Shown: piece by piece, positions 23,944-31,883 of the stretch
Numbering within the stretch: the stretch's first letter is position 1
How the letters are laid out: each line of letters opens with the position of its first letter
DNA from: Butyricicoccus pullicaecorum
GTDB lineage: Bacteria; Bacillota; Clostridia; Oscillospirales; Butyricicoccaceae
Reading direction: 5' to 3'
NCBI GenBank assembly: GCA_018366195.1
Contig: JAGZIN010000001.1
Span: 62,001-126,000, forward strand
DNA length: 64,000 bases
Made by a program: the position numbers and the translations under genes
Notes under the pieces: model-generated
Databases searched by the model: none
Seen by the model: only the letters and a program-made list of their open reading frames with translations
Told to the model about the DNA's origin: nothing

Positions 23944-25107
23944 GTGAAAAAGCTTCTTGTTGCCTGTACGCTGTCTCTTTCGGGTGGAATCCTGTGGGGT
24001 GTCATAGCTGCATGGATACTTGCACAGGAGCTGTTTCAAAGTCAGGCACAGTTGGTTTCGGCACTTCCGATTTCGGACAGTGTGTATGAGGCATTGCATA
24101 AGGCGGCTGGTTTGACGGATATCACAGGAGGAGAGGCGCTGCTTCGGCGTGGCGGTTATACACCAGAATTTTATTTTTGGGAAAATGTTGTGTGGCTCTG
24201 TATGCTCACAGTGGGCTTGTTTGTTTTGCTGTCAGCGGTGATACTGCTTTGGAGTGCGGTGCGGCAGAAAACGCGCAGAACACGTCTTGCTGCAATGACA
24301 CAGTATCTCACAGCAGTGCTGGAAAAAAGAGAGCACATTCTGGTGCGTCAGGAAGATGAATTTTCACAGCTGGAAGATGAAATTTATAAAACGGTATCGG
24401 AACTGAATCTGACAAGGGAGCAGGCTGTGCAGGAGCGGCAGACCCTAGCAGATAATTTAGCGGATATTGCGCATCAAATCAAAACCCCATTGACCTCCAT
24501 GCGGCTTTTGACAGAGCTGCTTTGCGGACAGACCCCCGAAGATGCACTCTGTTTGGAAAGGCTCCATACACAAATGGAGCGGCTGGAGACATTGGTTGCA
24601 GCAATTTTAACATTGTCCAGATTGGACGCAGGTGCGATTCTGCTCAGATGCGAAAATGTATTGCTGTATGATATTGTTTTGCGCGCCGCAGAGCCAATTG
24701 ATGCACAGCTATGCCGTATGGGAATTGATTTGAAAATAGATGTGCCGCAGGATATTGTATTGTCCCTCGATGCGATGTGGACAGCGGAGGCGCTGCTGAA
24801 TATTTTGAAGAACTGCGCAGAGCATACGCCGTCTGGTGGGAGTATTACAGTTTGTGCGTCGCAGAATCCAATCTATACAACATTGCGCATCACAGATAGT
24901 GGTGCGGGCTTTGCACAAGAAGATTTGCCGCATCTTTTTGAACGCTTTTATCAAGGAAAGAAGAGCCAAACAGGAGGAATCGGAATTGGCTTGGCTTTGA
25001 CCAAGGCAATCTTGCAGATACAGAATGCAGAGATTGATGCAGATTGTGCCCGAACGGGAGGGGCACAATTTACCATTCACTTTTATAAAACAAATCACTG
25101 TCAATAA
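23944..25107 (+). CDS. Two-transmembrane sensor histidine kinase
   Basis: A 387-residue kinase starting at GTG 23944 (GGAGGG upstream, two bases after the regulator stop). Transmembrane helices at about 3-26 and 82-106 enclose a ~55-residue external loop. A coiled linker leads to the dimerisation box with His177 in D-I-A-H-Q-I-K-T-P-L, and the ATPase domain has N-I-L-K-N-C-A-E-H (N box), D-S-G-A-G-F (G1) and G-I-G-I-G-L-A (G2). The small external loop resembles kinases of antimicrobial or cell-envelope stress. The target is unknown; the ter operon upstream and the ABC exporter at 27608-30966 are both candidates. Confidence 0.92.
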   Translation: MKKLLVACTLSLSGGILWGVIAAWILAQELFQSQAQLVSALPISDSVYEALHKAAGLTDITGGEALLRRGGYTPEFYFWENVVWLCMLTVGLFVLLSAVILLWSAVRQKTRRTRLAAMTQYLTAVLEKREHILVRQEDEFSQLEDEIYKTVSELNLTREQAVQERQTLADNLADIAHQIKTPLTSMRLLTELLCGQTPEDALCLERLHTQMERLETLVAAILTLSRLDAGAILLRCENVLLYDIVLRAAEPIDAQLCRMGIDLKIDVPQDIVLSLDAMWTAEALLNILKNCAEHTPSGGSITVCASQNPIYTTLRITDSGAGFAQEDLPHLFERFYQGKKSQTGGIGIGLALTKAILQIQNAEIDADCARTGGAQFTIHFYKTNHCQ

Positions 25108-25145
25108 GCATTTTTGGGAAAAGACCGAAAATGCTTATTTTTATA
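25105..25145 (+). terminator. Terminator after the histidine kinase
   Basis: Arms TAAGCATTTT and AAAATGCTTA followed by ATTTTTATA; it begins within the stop codon. Confidence 0.8.
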
Positions 25146-25201
25146 TTCCAGCAGGCGATGAATAAGTATAGACATTTCATACATCATGGGGGGGATATCC
25201 A

Positions 25202-26332
25202 ATGAGTGGGCTGCATGTGAGTGGTGTTCGTGCATATACAGAGCAAAAGCGATATCATCGCGTTTTGCAGCAGAAAGAAAATCCGATACAAAATCACACA
25301 GAGTATGACCAGTATCAGACAGACCGAACGAGTGAGCCGGTGCTGGAGCAGTCACAAACCGTTCAGCAGGTTGCAGAGGCATTGAGAAAGCAATATTCAT
25401 GGGTGTCTTTTACCTTTGCTGATTTGGGGAATCGTCCGGAAAATCTGGCACAGTTTGCAGTATCGGCAGGCAAGGGAATCCATCTCGTGATTTCCCCGGA
25501 AATACTGGAATGGATGGCACAGGGCGGTACAGCTTGGCAGGAAGGCTCAGAAATGATTGGCAAAACGATTTATGAGCTGATGAAGCAAACAGATGCAGAG
25601 GTGCATAACAGCGGTGCTGTGATTGCTGCCGATGGACAAACAACGTTATGGTCTTCCAAGTGGGAGAATCCCAAAAGCGAGATAGAGCAGGATTTGGAAT
25701 ATATGAAAAATATGCTCGAGCGCTTGGATAAAATACGGAAACAAAATGCAGAGCAGCAGAAGAAGATGAAGCTGCTGCAAAAGAAAAAGCTGAATTATCA
25801 AATGGGGAAGGATATGGCGCGTCTGGCAAGGGGAACAACCGACCGTGATGTACGTTCTCTCATAAGCGGTATGTATGCAAACAGACAGCGGATTGCAACA
25901 AGCAGGACATATTCAAAGAAAGAAATTCAAATGACGCTTGCACAGATTGACCATGTCATTCGGTGTGCACGGACAAAAATCCGGCAGCTCAAGGAAGAAG
26001 GACAGATGCAGCAGCGTGTAGAAAAGGCGAAGAAAGAGCGCGGAGAAAAGCTGAAAAGAGAGCTGATACGGGAATTAAAAGAGCGGAAACGCAAGAGATT
26101 GTCGAAGGAACATGCGCAGATATTTGAGAGGATACCAGAGCTTCCCGGACTGCGGGACCGAGAGGAGCAGAGAGAGGCACAGATGCAGGCGGCAGCTGCC
26201 TGTGAGAGCAGTTCCATAGCTGCTGCGCCTGCTGCATTGCCGACAGGTGGGGAAGTTTCTGGCGGAACGACGGTAACCGTTTCGGCTCCCGGGGGAGGCA
26301 CGGTGGAGGTTTCTATGGTGCCAATGGCGTAA
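25202..26332 (+). CDS. Coiled-coil protein of unknown function
   Basis: I do not recognise this 376-residue protein. Residues 65-165 are a compact alpha/beta region (F-A-D-L-G-N-R-P-E-N-L-A, then I-H-L-V-I-S-P-E-I-L). Residues 165-330 are a very Lys/Glu/Arg/Gln-rich predicted coiled coil, and the C-terminal 45 residues are Ala/Gly/Thr/Pro-rich and low complexity. There is no signal peptide or membrane segment. ATG 25202 is preceded by GGGGGG. It is followed by a strong terminator, so it is probably monocistronic. Filament, scaffold or nucleoprotein roles are possible but unsupported. Confidence 0.7.
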   Translation: MSGLHVSGVRAYTEQKRYHRVLQQKENPIQNHTEYDQYQTDRTSEPVLEQSQTVQQVAEALRKQYSWVSFTFADLGNRPENLAQFAVSAGKGIHLVISPEILEWMAQGGTAWQEGSEMIGKTIYELMKQTDAEVHNSGAVIAADGQTTLWSSKWENPKSEIEQDLEYMKNMLERLDKIRKQNAEQQKKMKLLQKKKLNYQMGKDMARLARGTTDRDVRSLISGMYANRQRIATSRTYSKKEIQMTLAQIDHVIRCARTKIRQLKEEGQMQQRVEKAKKERGEKLKRELIRELKERKRKRLSKEHAQIFERIPELPGLRDREEQREAQMQAAAACESSSIAAAPAALPTGGEVSGGTTVTVSAPGGGTVEVSMVPMA

Positions 26333-26381
26333 CATCAAGCACAACACTTCCGAAAGATATCCGCTGTTTTGCGATGAACGA

Positions 26382-26417
26382 AAAAAATCCAAGGCACTTG
26401 TGCCTTGGATTTTTTCA
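26382..26417 (+). terminator. Terminator after the coiled-coil protein
   Basis: Arms AATCCAAGGCAC and GTGCCTTGGATT separated by TT, flanked by A and T runs. Confidence 0.9.
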
Positions 26418-26478
26418 GACTGTCGAAAAAGCATGGCTCTTAAATTCCGAAAAAGGCTGAGCATGGAGAAAAAATCAA

Positions 26479-27042
26479 TTAAGTACGGGATTTTGTGCTA
26501 TGCTGATGCTCAAATAAGTAGCGCTCTGTATCCAGACGCTCCAAGCCGGACTGCTGCATTGCTTTTAGCAACATATCCATGTAATCCTCTATAAACCGTG
26601 CATAATCCATTTTTTCATGGACACCAAAAGCCGCAGCTGCGTCAATAATTGCTCTACCTTCATCGTCGAATGCAGGTTTGCCTTGATGCGCGTGTAGAGC
26701 GAACATCTCAAGTGCAGTAGCATTTTCAGGGTTAATCTGGTTCACATGAATTTTTTGCTGATACTCACTTCCATCTGCATTTTTTCCCCATGCATAGATT
26801 ACAGGGTCAGCATCTGTTGAGGAGGCATCATATTTCATGTGAACTTCTATCCCATCGCCTAATCCCATGCTGACCAAACAGTTTGGATATAATTGAATAT
26901 GTTTACCGTTCAAACAACCACCAGATTTTAATGCTTCTTGCACAGAATGTGTCTTGCCCGTGCCATTCACATTGCTGTTGGAAGAGTATCTTGTGGAATA
27001 AATTCTGCCTAAACTACCACCGCTTAGTTGTCCAATCATCAT
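26479..27042 (-). CDS. Protein of unknown function, 187 residues
   Basis: Not recognised. The N-terminal 35 residues are Ser/Gly/Asn-rich (S-G-G-S-L-G-R-I-Y-S-T), the middle contains P-V-I-Y-A-W-G-K-N-A-D-G-S-E-Y, and the C-terminal half is helical with H-E-K-M-D-Y-A-R-F-I-E-D-Y-M-D-M-L-L. No signal peptide or membrane helix. ATG 27042 is preceded by AAGGAG at nine bases; the frame continues to 27102 through a hairpin and is not the start. The hairpin at 27064-27090 lies directly upstream of the ribosome-binding site. Neighbouring DNA is AT-rich and non-coding. Confidence 0.65.
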   Translation of the reverse strand: MMIGQLSGGSLGRIYSTRYSSNSNVNGTGKTHSVQEALKSGGCLNGKHIQLYPNCLVSMGLGDGIEVHMKYDASSTDADPVIYAWGKNADGSEYQQKIHVNQINPENATALEMFALHAHQGKPAFDDEGRAIIDAAAAFGVHEKMDYARFIEDYMDMLLKAMQQSGLERLDTERYLFEHQHSTKSRT

Positions 27043-27063
27043 AATACAATACTCCTTTTTATG

Positions 27064-27090
27064 AACCCCACTAGTTGCACTAGTGGGGTT
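27064..27090 (-). repeat. Perfect 12-bp hairpin in the leader of the 187-residue protein gene
   Basis: Arms AACCCCACTAGT and ACTAGTGGGGTT around TGC. There is no T run on the minus strand, so it is not a simple terminator; it sits seven bases upstream of the AAGGAG site and might affect translation or mRNA stability. Confidence 0.6.
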
Positions 27091-27607
27091 GTTTACGCTC
27101 AAGCCAGCTCAATCAGAAAGAAAAAGTTGCGGAAGAAAATCTTTCTGTATAAGGGAAGTTAGTAGATACCATTTTGAGTTCAAATTTATGCGTACCTCTT
27201 ATTCAACCAGAGCAGGTAACTCTTTGTAGAACGAAACATATCATATTTGCAACACGATACACGCAACATACTCAAAACAGTTGTATTACAAAAAATGCTT
27301 CACCAGAATATCCTTCATGCAGGTCGAATATGATTTGATTTTGTTTCTTCGAAGAACTTAACCATATTATATTCTCAGTATCTTTGCTTGTCAATAAAAA
27401 TTGATATTATAAATTATATTTTTATGGAAGTAATAAATTATAAAGCAAGAGATGCTCAAAACGCTGAGCATTTGAGTTCGTCGTGTAAAGTGCTCTCAAT
27501 GAAGAATGCCCGAAATCGCGCATCAATGAGCAATTTCGGGCACTTTTCTGTGTAAAAAGTATGCAAAGACATTTTTCAGAATTTTATTGTCCACCTAATA
27601 TTTTGTG
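27091..27607. other. AT-rich stretch without a recognisable gene
   Basis: About 515 bases without a supportable ORF. It contains a seven-base-pair inverted repeat ATGCTCA/TGAGCAT (27452-27471) and a ten-base-pair one, TGCCCGAAAT/ATTTCGGGCA (27507-27542), which may end the leftward ABC transporter transcript. The 27340-27450 part is strongly AT-rich compared with its flanks. A small RNA or a decayed gene is possible; nothing decides between them. Confidence 0.4.
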
Positions 27608-30286
27608 TTAAAGGATATCATCACGCAGAGAATCTAAGATATTTTCGGATTGTACATGTTTACCGCCAATCACATAGCATAAAACAATGGTAATCAGGAT
27701 AAAGAGTAAAAAGATGGTGAGCGGGACAATGGGGAAGAATGGAAGATATTCGATGAAGTGGACTTCTGTAATGGAGAGAAATACAGCAATTACACCGGCT
27801 TGAATCGGAATACTCCATAGAACCGGACGCAGTCCAAGGAATAGAGCTTCTAAAAGAAGCATTTTGTGCAAGCCGTGCGGAGAGAGTCCGGTTGAGCGCA
27901 GCATGGCAAACTCACAACGCCGCTGGCGCAGACTGCCGGATACCGTAGCTGCAATATTGGACAGTCCAATCAAAGCAAGCAGCAAGGAAATAAAGGTCGT
28001 ACATATTTTGACAAGGCGGTTTGCACTTTGTCGAGATTCGGTTCTTTCTGCGATATCTATGATATAATAGTCCCCCGAGCCATGAGAGCGGTCGAGTGCG
28101 GCGTCAATCCGTGCCGATGCTGTATGGATATCCGAAAAGAATTCTGGTGCGTCCGGTGCAGTTTTGATGTCTGCGATTCCATGCAAATCCATACCGCGCA
28201 GCTTACGGTTATTGTTTTGCATGGCGAGCTTTTGTGCGCTTTCCAAGGGCACGATTGCAACAGGATTATAATGCTCAGAAAAAATGAGCGGAGGTAAGGC
28301 TTCTGAAAAATCGCCAATGGTCACTTGGGGTTGGAAGCGGTCAAATTCATCACTATTATAGATGCGTTCATGCAGGGTGAGTGTGTCCCCGACAGACAAA
28401 TTCAAAATGGGATAATATACAGGGGTACGCCGTGTCGATTGCGTGTCAGAAAGCGTCTGATTATATAAAATGATACGGTTTGTGTCGGTAAAATATGGTT
28501 CAGGGTCGATTCCTTCGCTTTCACAAAAGCTGATGAAGGTTTGGTGGTCCAGACCATGCACGCTGAGCTTTAGTCGGAACGTATCATCGGGCTGTTTTGT
28601 TATATAAAATTTTCCACTAGATGCCAGTGCGCTGAAAGAGCCATCGGCGGTACGGAGCGCTTCCGTCTGCATGGCTTCGGGTACAGCAATCGAGAACGGG
28701 ATTTGATTGTAATAGGAGATGGAAGCAATATTGGGGACTGCTCGAAGCTGTTCCATCTGCTCTGTGGTCAGTGGTACACCATTTTGTGTGGTGAATGAGA
28801 TTTGGTTTTCTTTTGTGGGATAGACGGTCTCGGCTGCCTCCTGAATGGTCAAGATGTAGAACATGGAGGTTAGGGCTGCAAAAGACAGGATAAGAGACAG
28901 CGTTGCAGTACGATAGGCTTTCCGGCGTGCATCGAGTGTGCAGGCAGACAGTTCTCCCTCCAGCCCGAACACTCGATAGAGCAGAGGGTGTTTGTGTGCC
29001 TTTTTGAGGTGTACCCCATCTCCTTGCCGAATGGCTGTAATTGGGGAAAGCTTAGAAATCTGTCGTGCAGGAATCCGTGCAGAGAGATAGACGGTAATCA
29101 ATGTCAGTACAATCGCAGGAATACAGGCAGGTAAGCCATAGGTGAAAATCACAGGGCCTGCGTCACGCATGCTGTTTTGCGCACGGTTGATGAGGGAAAA
29201 CATACCAGCGTCCAAAATCCACCCAAGGAACAAGCCAAGAGGAAGCGGAATCATGCTTAACAACATACCTTCAAATAGAATAGACTGCTTGATTTGGCGC
29301 GGTGTTGCACCGATACTGGATAGAATCCCGAGATGCCTCAGCCGTGCCGTGGCAGAGACGGCAAAGGAGTTGTGGATAATCAGCACAAATACAGAGACGA
29401 CAAGAACGGCAAGTGTCAATGCAGACAATGGCAGAGACCATTGACTCAGGGATAGGTTTTGAAAGAGTCCCTCCGGAAAAATCAGATAAAATCCCAGATA
29501 GTTGCTGTTATATTTGAGGCTGTACCGACCATATTCATCGGTTTGCCAGCCCAGTGCTGCCGCGATTTTCGGAAGCTCACGGTAGGTATCCCGCATATTC
29601 TGAAAACGCAGATAGACGGTAATTTGGTCGTCCGGAGCGAGGGAGCCCTCCTCAAGATAGCCCAAAGCTGTATAAGCCGGCGTTGTAGAGGGCGTTGCAG
29701 CATCGAGTTCTCCAACAATCGTATAGGTGACAGTATCCGTCTGTTTGAAAGTTTCGCCGTCGGTAAATGGTGCGATTTCATCTAGAATCGTGTGATTTAC
29801 AATACGCTTGCCGAGCGGGAGTGTCCAGACGTCCCCAATTTGCGTTTCGGGGTGCTGGTCGAAGTATTGCTTGGACAGGGCAAGTTCTCCGGATTTCTGA
29901 GGAATTCGCCCGCGGGTAATTAAATTTTTTTCTGCCATAGATGCCCAGTATTCGGCATTGGCATCTCTTGAAATCAGATAAGGACGTTTTTTATCTGCGG
30001 AGTCAAGCAGGGCAGCTTCCCATGGTCCCTTGATGAGTGTGCTTTCTACGGAAGCATAGTTTTCAATGAGGGCAAGGTCACGCCCAAAGGTCGTGTCAAA
30101 TAATTCACCGTGCCAGTTTCCATTTTCCGCAAGGGTCAAGCGTACATTGTCAGACCATGTAGTCACACAAATTCCACACAGAGCAGAGAGCATGGTCGTG
30201 ACAAGCAAAATAGCAATCATGATGGAACAGGCGGTGTGACGATTGCGGCGCAGATAATCCCAAGTGTAAATACGTAAGATATTCAT
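27608..30286 (-). CDS. FtsX/MacB-type ABC transporter permease, two FtsX domains
   Basis: An 892-residue membrane protein. One helix lies near the N-terminus (about 17-40), followed by a large extracytoplasmic region (about 45-285). A first FtsX domain has three helices at about 290-420 (with R-L-R-H-L-G-I-L-S-S-I-G-A-T-P-R-Q-I), then a further helix near 465, a second external region, and a final FtsX block at about 765-885 (F-A-M-L-R-S-T-G-L). The start at 30286 overlaps the ATPase stop by ATGA. With the ATPase it forms a tripartite-independent Gram-positive exporter of the type that handles antimicrobial peptides or lipoproteins; the substrate is unknown. Confidence 0.88.
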   Translation of the reverse strand: MNILRIYTWDYLRRNRHTACSIMIAILLVTTMLSALCGICVTTWSDNVRLTLAENGNWHGELFDTTFGRDLALIENYASVESTLIKGPWEAALLDSADKKRPYLISRDANAEYWASMAEKNLITRGRIPQKSGELALSKQYFDQHPETQIGDVWTLPLGKRIVNHTILDEIAPFTDGETFKQTDTVTYTIVGELDAATPSTTPAYTALGYLEEGSLAPDDQITVYLRFQNMRDTYRELPKIAAALGWQTDEYGRYSLKYNSNYLGFYLIFPEGLFQNLSLSQWSLPLSALTLAVLVVSVFVLIIHNSFAVSATARLRHLGILSSIGATPRQIKQSILFEGMLLSMIPLPLGLFLGWILDAGMFSLINRAQNSMRDAGPVIFTYGLPACIPAIVLTLITVYLSARIPARQISKLSPITAIRQGDGVHLKKAHKHPLLYRVFGLEGELSACTLDARRKAYRTATLSLILSFAALTSMFYILTIQEAAETVYPTKENQISFTTQNGVPLTTEQMEQLRAVPNIASISYYNQIPFSIAVPEAMQTEALRTADGSFSALASSGKFYITKQPDDTFRLKLSVHGLDHQTFISFCESEGIDPEPYFTDTNRIILYNQTLSDTQSTRRTPVYYPILNLSVGDTLTLHERIYNSDEFDRFQPQVTIGDFSEALPPLIFSEHYNPVAIVPLESAQKLAMQNNNRKLRGMDLHGIADIKTAPDAPEFFSDIHTASARIDAALDRSHGSGDYYIIDIAERTESRQSANRLVKICTTFISLLLALIGLSNIAATVSGSLRQRRCEFAMLRSTGLSPHGLHKMLLLEALFLGLRPVLWSIPIQAGVIAVFLSITEVHFIEYLPFFPIVPLTIFLLFILITIVLCYVIGGKHVQSENILDSLRDDIL

Positions 30287-30966
30287 AGATGCATCGCCTC
30301 GTCTCTGATGATATGACCATCTTCCAGCGTAATGATGCGATTGGCTTGCAGTGCAATTTTTTCATCGTGCGTGATGAGGAGAATGGTTTGTCCATAGCGC
30401 TGATTGGACAATTTGAGAAGGGATAAGGTTTCCTCAGAGTTTTTTCGGTCCAGATTTCCGGTTGGTTCATCTGCAAGCAGGATTGCAGGGCGGTAGATGA
30501 GCGCACGCCCAATGGCAGCACGCTGCTGCTGACCACCGGATAGCTCGCTGGGCAGATGGTTCAAGCGATTTTCCAATCCCAAAGTCGATACGATTTCCTG
30601 AAATCGTTCGGGTTCCGGTTTGCGTCCGTCTAAAAGCATGGGCAGAAGAATATTTTTTTCGACATTGAGCGTGGGAATCAAATTGTAAAATTGGTAAATC
30701 AGACCAACCTTACGGCGGCGAAAAATGGCAAGCTGCTCCTCGCTCAGCGTGGAAAGCTCAGTATCTTCGACATAGATTTGTCCTTCACTGGGGCGGTCTA
30801 CACCACCCAGAAGATGCAAAAGGGTGGATTTACCCGAGCCGGAGCTGCCAACAATGGCGACAAACTCTCCTTTGCTCACAGATAGATGGATATGGTCGAG
30901 TGCAACGACTGTATTTTCACCAGAGCCATAGGTTTTTGTTAAATTTTCACAGCGTAAAATTTCCAT
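30283..30966 (-). CDS. ABC transporter ATP-binding protein (LolD/MacB family)
   Basis: A 227-residue ATPase with Walker A G-S-S-G-S-G-K-S-T (about 38-46), Q-loop Y-Q-F-Y-N-L-I-P, signature L-S-G-G-Q-Q-Q-R, Walker B I-L-L-A-D-E-P-T-G-N-L-D and the switch His in L-I-T-H-D-E. The G-N-L-D after Walker B marks the LolD/FtsE/MacB clade. ATG 30966 has AAGGAGG nine bases upstream. It is translationally coupled to the permease. The two-component system at 23279-25107, in the opposite direction and separated by two genes, could be its regulator, but no operator was identified. Confidence 0.94.
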   Translation of the reverse strand: MEILRCENLTKTYGSGENTVVALDHIHLSVSKGEFVAIVGSSGSGKSTLLHLLGGVDRPSEGQIYVEDTELSTLSEEQLAIFRRRKVGLIYQFYNLIPTLNVEKNILLPMLLDGRKPEPERFQEIVSTLGLENRLNHLPSELSGGQQQRAAIGRALIYRPAILLADEPTGNLDRKNSEETLSLLKLSNQRYGQTILLITHDEKIALQANRIITLEDGHIIRDEAMHL

Positions 30967-31044
30967 ATCAGATAGCCTCCTTCGGTATCCTTAGAATAAC
31001 AGACTAAGCTGACAATTCGGTGACAAAGGGCAACCTTTTTTGCA

Positions 31045-31078
31045 AAAAAAAATAAACCAGCAAAGGCTGGTTTATTTT
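31045..31078 (-). terminator. Terminator overlapping the end of the membrane wHTH gene
   Basis: Arms AAAATAAACCAGC and GCTGGTTTATTTT with AAAG loop; on the minus strand followed by a long T run. The stop codon at 31072-31074 lies inside the stem. Confidence 0.88.
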
Positions 31079-31425
31079 CGATAGACATATAAAATCTGCT
31101 TGCCTTGCGTCTGCTTTTCGATGAGTTTTTGGGTACACATATAGGGCAGGAGCGAGTCCAGAAACTGTTTGGGGTCAGTGACCCCAATGCGCTTTGAGGA
31201 AAATGGCTGACAGGCAGTCAGGTCTTTTACAGCCGATTCCAATTCCTTGCGCGTCATCGGACCATGCTTTTTGAGCTGCTTGCGAATCCGTGCGACACCC
31301 TTTGCACATAGCATGGCAGATAAATCCTTGCTTTGATTTTGAGAGCGCCAAAGCCCCCAAGCATAAATCATTGCGGTGGCAACCGCAAACAGGAGAACAT
31401 AGGGAATATACTGGAAAATATTCAT
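31072..31425 (-). CDS. Membrane-anchored winged-helix-like small protein
   Basis: A 117-residue protein of no named family that I can assign. One N-terminal transmembrane helix (about 5-26, N-I-F-Q-Y-I-P-Y-V-L-L-F-A-V-A) is followed by a cytoplasmic region with K-H-G-P-M-T-R-K-E-L-E-S-A-V (like a helix-turn-helix) and a C-terminal L-I-E-K-Q-T-Q-G-K-Q-I-L-Y-V-Y-R-K that reads like a wing strand pair. The ATG at 31425 overlaps the PqqD-like stop (ATGA), so both are made together. Possibly the membrane partner of the PqqD-like protein. Confidence 0.65.
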   Translation of the reverse strand: MNIFQYIPYVLLFAVATAMIYAWGLWRSQNQSKDLSAMLCAKGVARIRKQLKKHGPMTRKELESAVKDLTACQPFSSKRIGVTDPKQFLDSLLPYMCTQKLIEKQTQGKQILYVYRK

Positions 31426-31781
31426 GTGTGCTTGGACTCTCCTTTCCAGAAAATCAGATGATGGTCGCGCATAATCTCTAAAAACTGTATGAGGCGGGTC
31501 ATTCCGTTTTGCGGATTGTCAAAGTGAGACTGAAATGCCTGCGAAATGGCAAAAACATTTTTTTCGCCGTCGATTTGCTGCCAGATAAAGCTGCCGTACT
31601 CGTCCAGCTTGATTTCACTGACGCGGGGACGATGGAAGAAACGCTGGGCAATGCGGTGATAGAATCCAGTCCATTCGACCAGAACCGTGACAATGCCTGT
31701 ATCATTGGTGCGAAATTCAAAATTTGGATTGCGTACAGGAATAAAGTCAAGGTAATTTTCAGATTCCTTTTTTTTGCGCAT
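31422..31781 (-). CDS. PqqD family (RRE-like) protein
   Basis: A 119-residue protein. The segment V-S-E-I-K-L-D-E-Y-G-S-F-I-W-Q-Q-I-D-G followed by I-S-Q-A-F matches the PqqD/RiPP-recognition-element pattern (L-N-x-x-G-x-x-I-W-x-L-x-D-G-x-x-x-x-x-I). PqqD domains bind precursor peptides and hand them to a radical SAM enzyme, yet no radical SAM gene or short precursor is visible nearby. ATG 31781 follows AAAGGAG at seven bases; the longer frame starts inside a terminator. It is coupled to a membrane-anchored protein downstream. Confidence 0.8.
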   Translation of the reverse strand: MRKKKESENYLDFIPVRNPNFEFRTNDTGIVTVLVEWTGFYHRIAQRFFHRPRVSEIKLDEYGSFIWQQIDGEKNVFAISQAFQSHFDNPQNGMTRLIQFLEIMRDHHLIFWKGESKHT

Positions 31782-31810
31782 GATGCGGCTCCTTTCATGG
31801 GAATCGAGTG

Positions 31811-31850
31811 AAAAAGATGCAGCCAACCCATTGTTGGGCGGGCTGCATCA
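31811..31850 (-). terminator. Terminator of the OPT transporter gene
   Basis: Arms GATGCAGCC (31816-31824) and GGCTGCATC (31841-31849); a T run follows on the minus strand. Confidence 0.8.
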
Positions 31851-31883
31851 AACGAATGCTGTATCTCAGAGTTGGCTCATAAA

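Noticed and set aside
27043..27607. Mobile element remnant in the AT-rich stretch
   Set aside because: No transposase fragment, target duplication or terminal repeats could be found; only hairpins.
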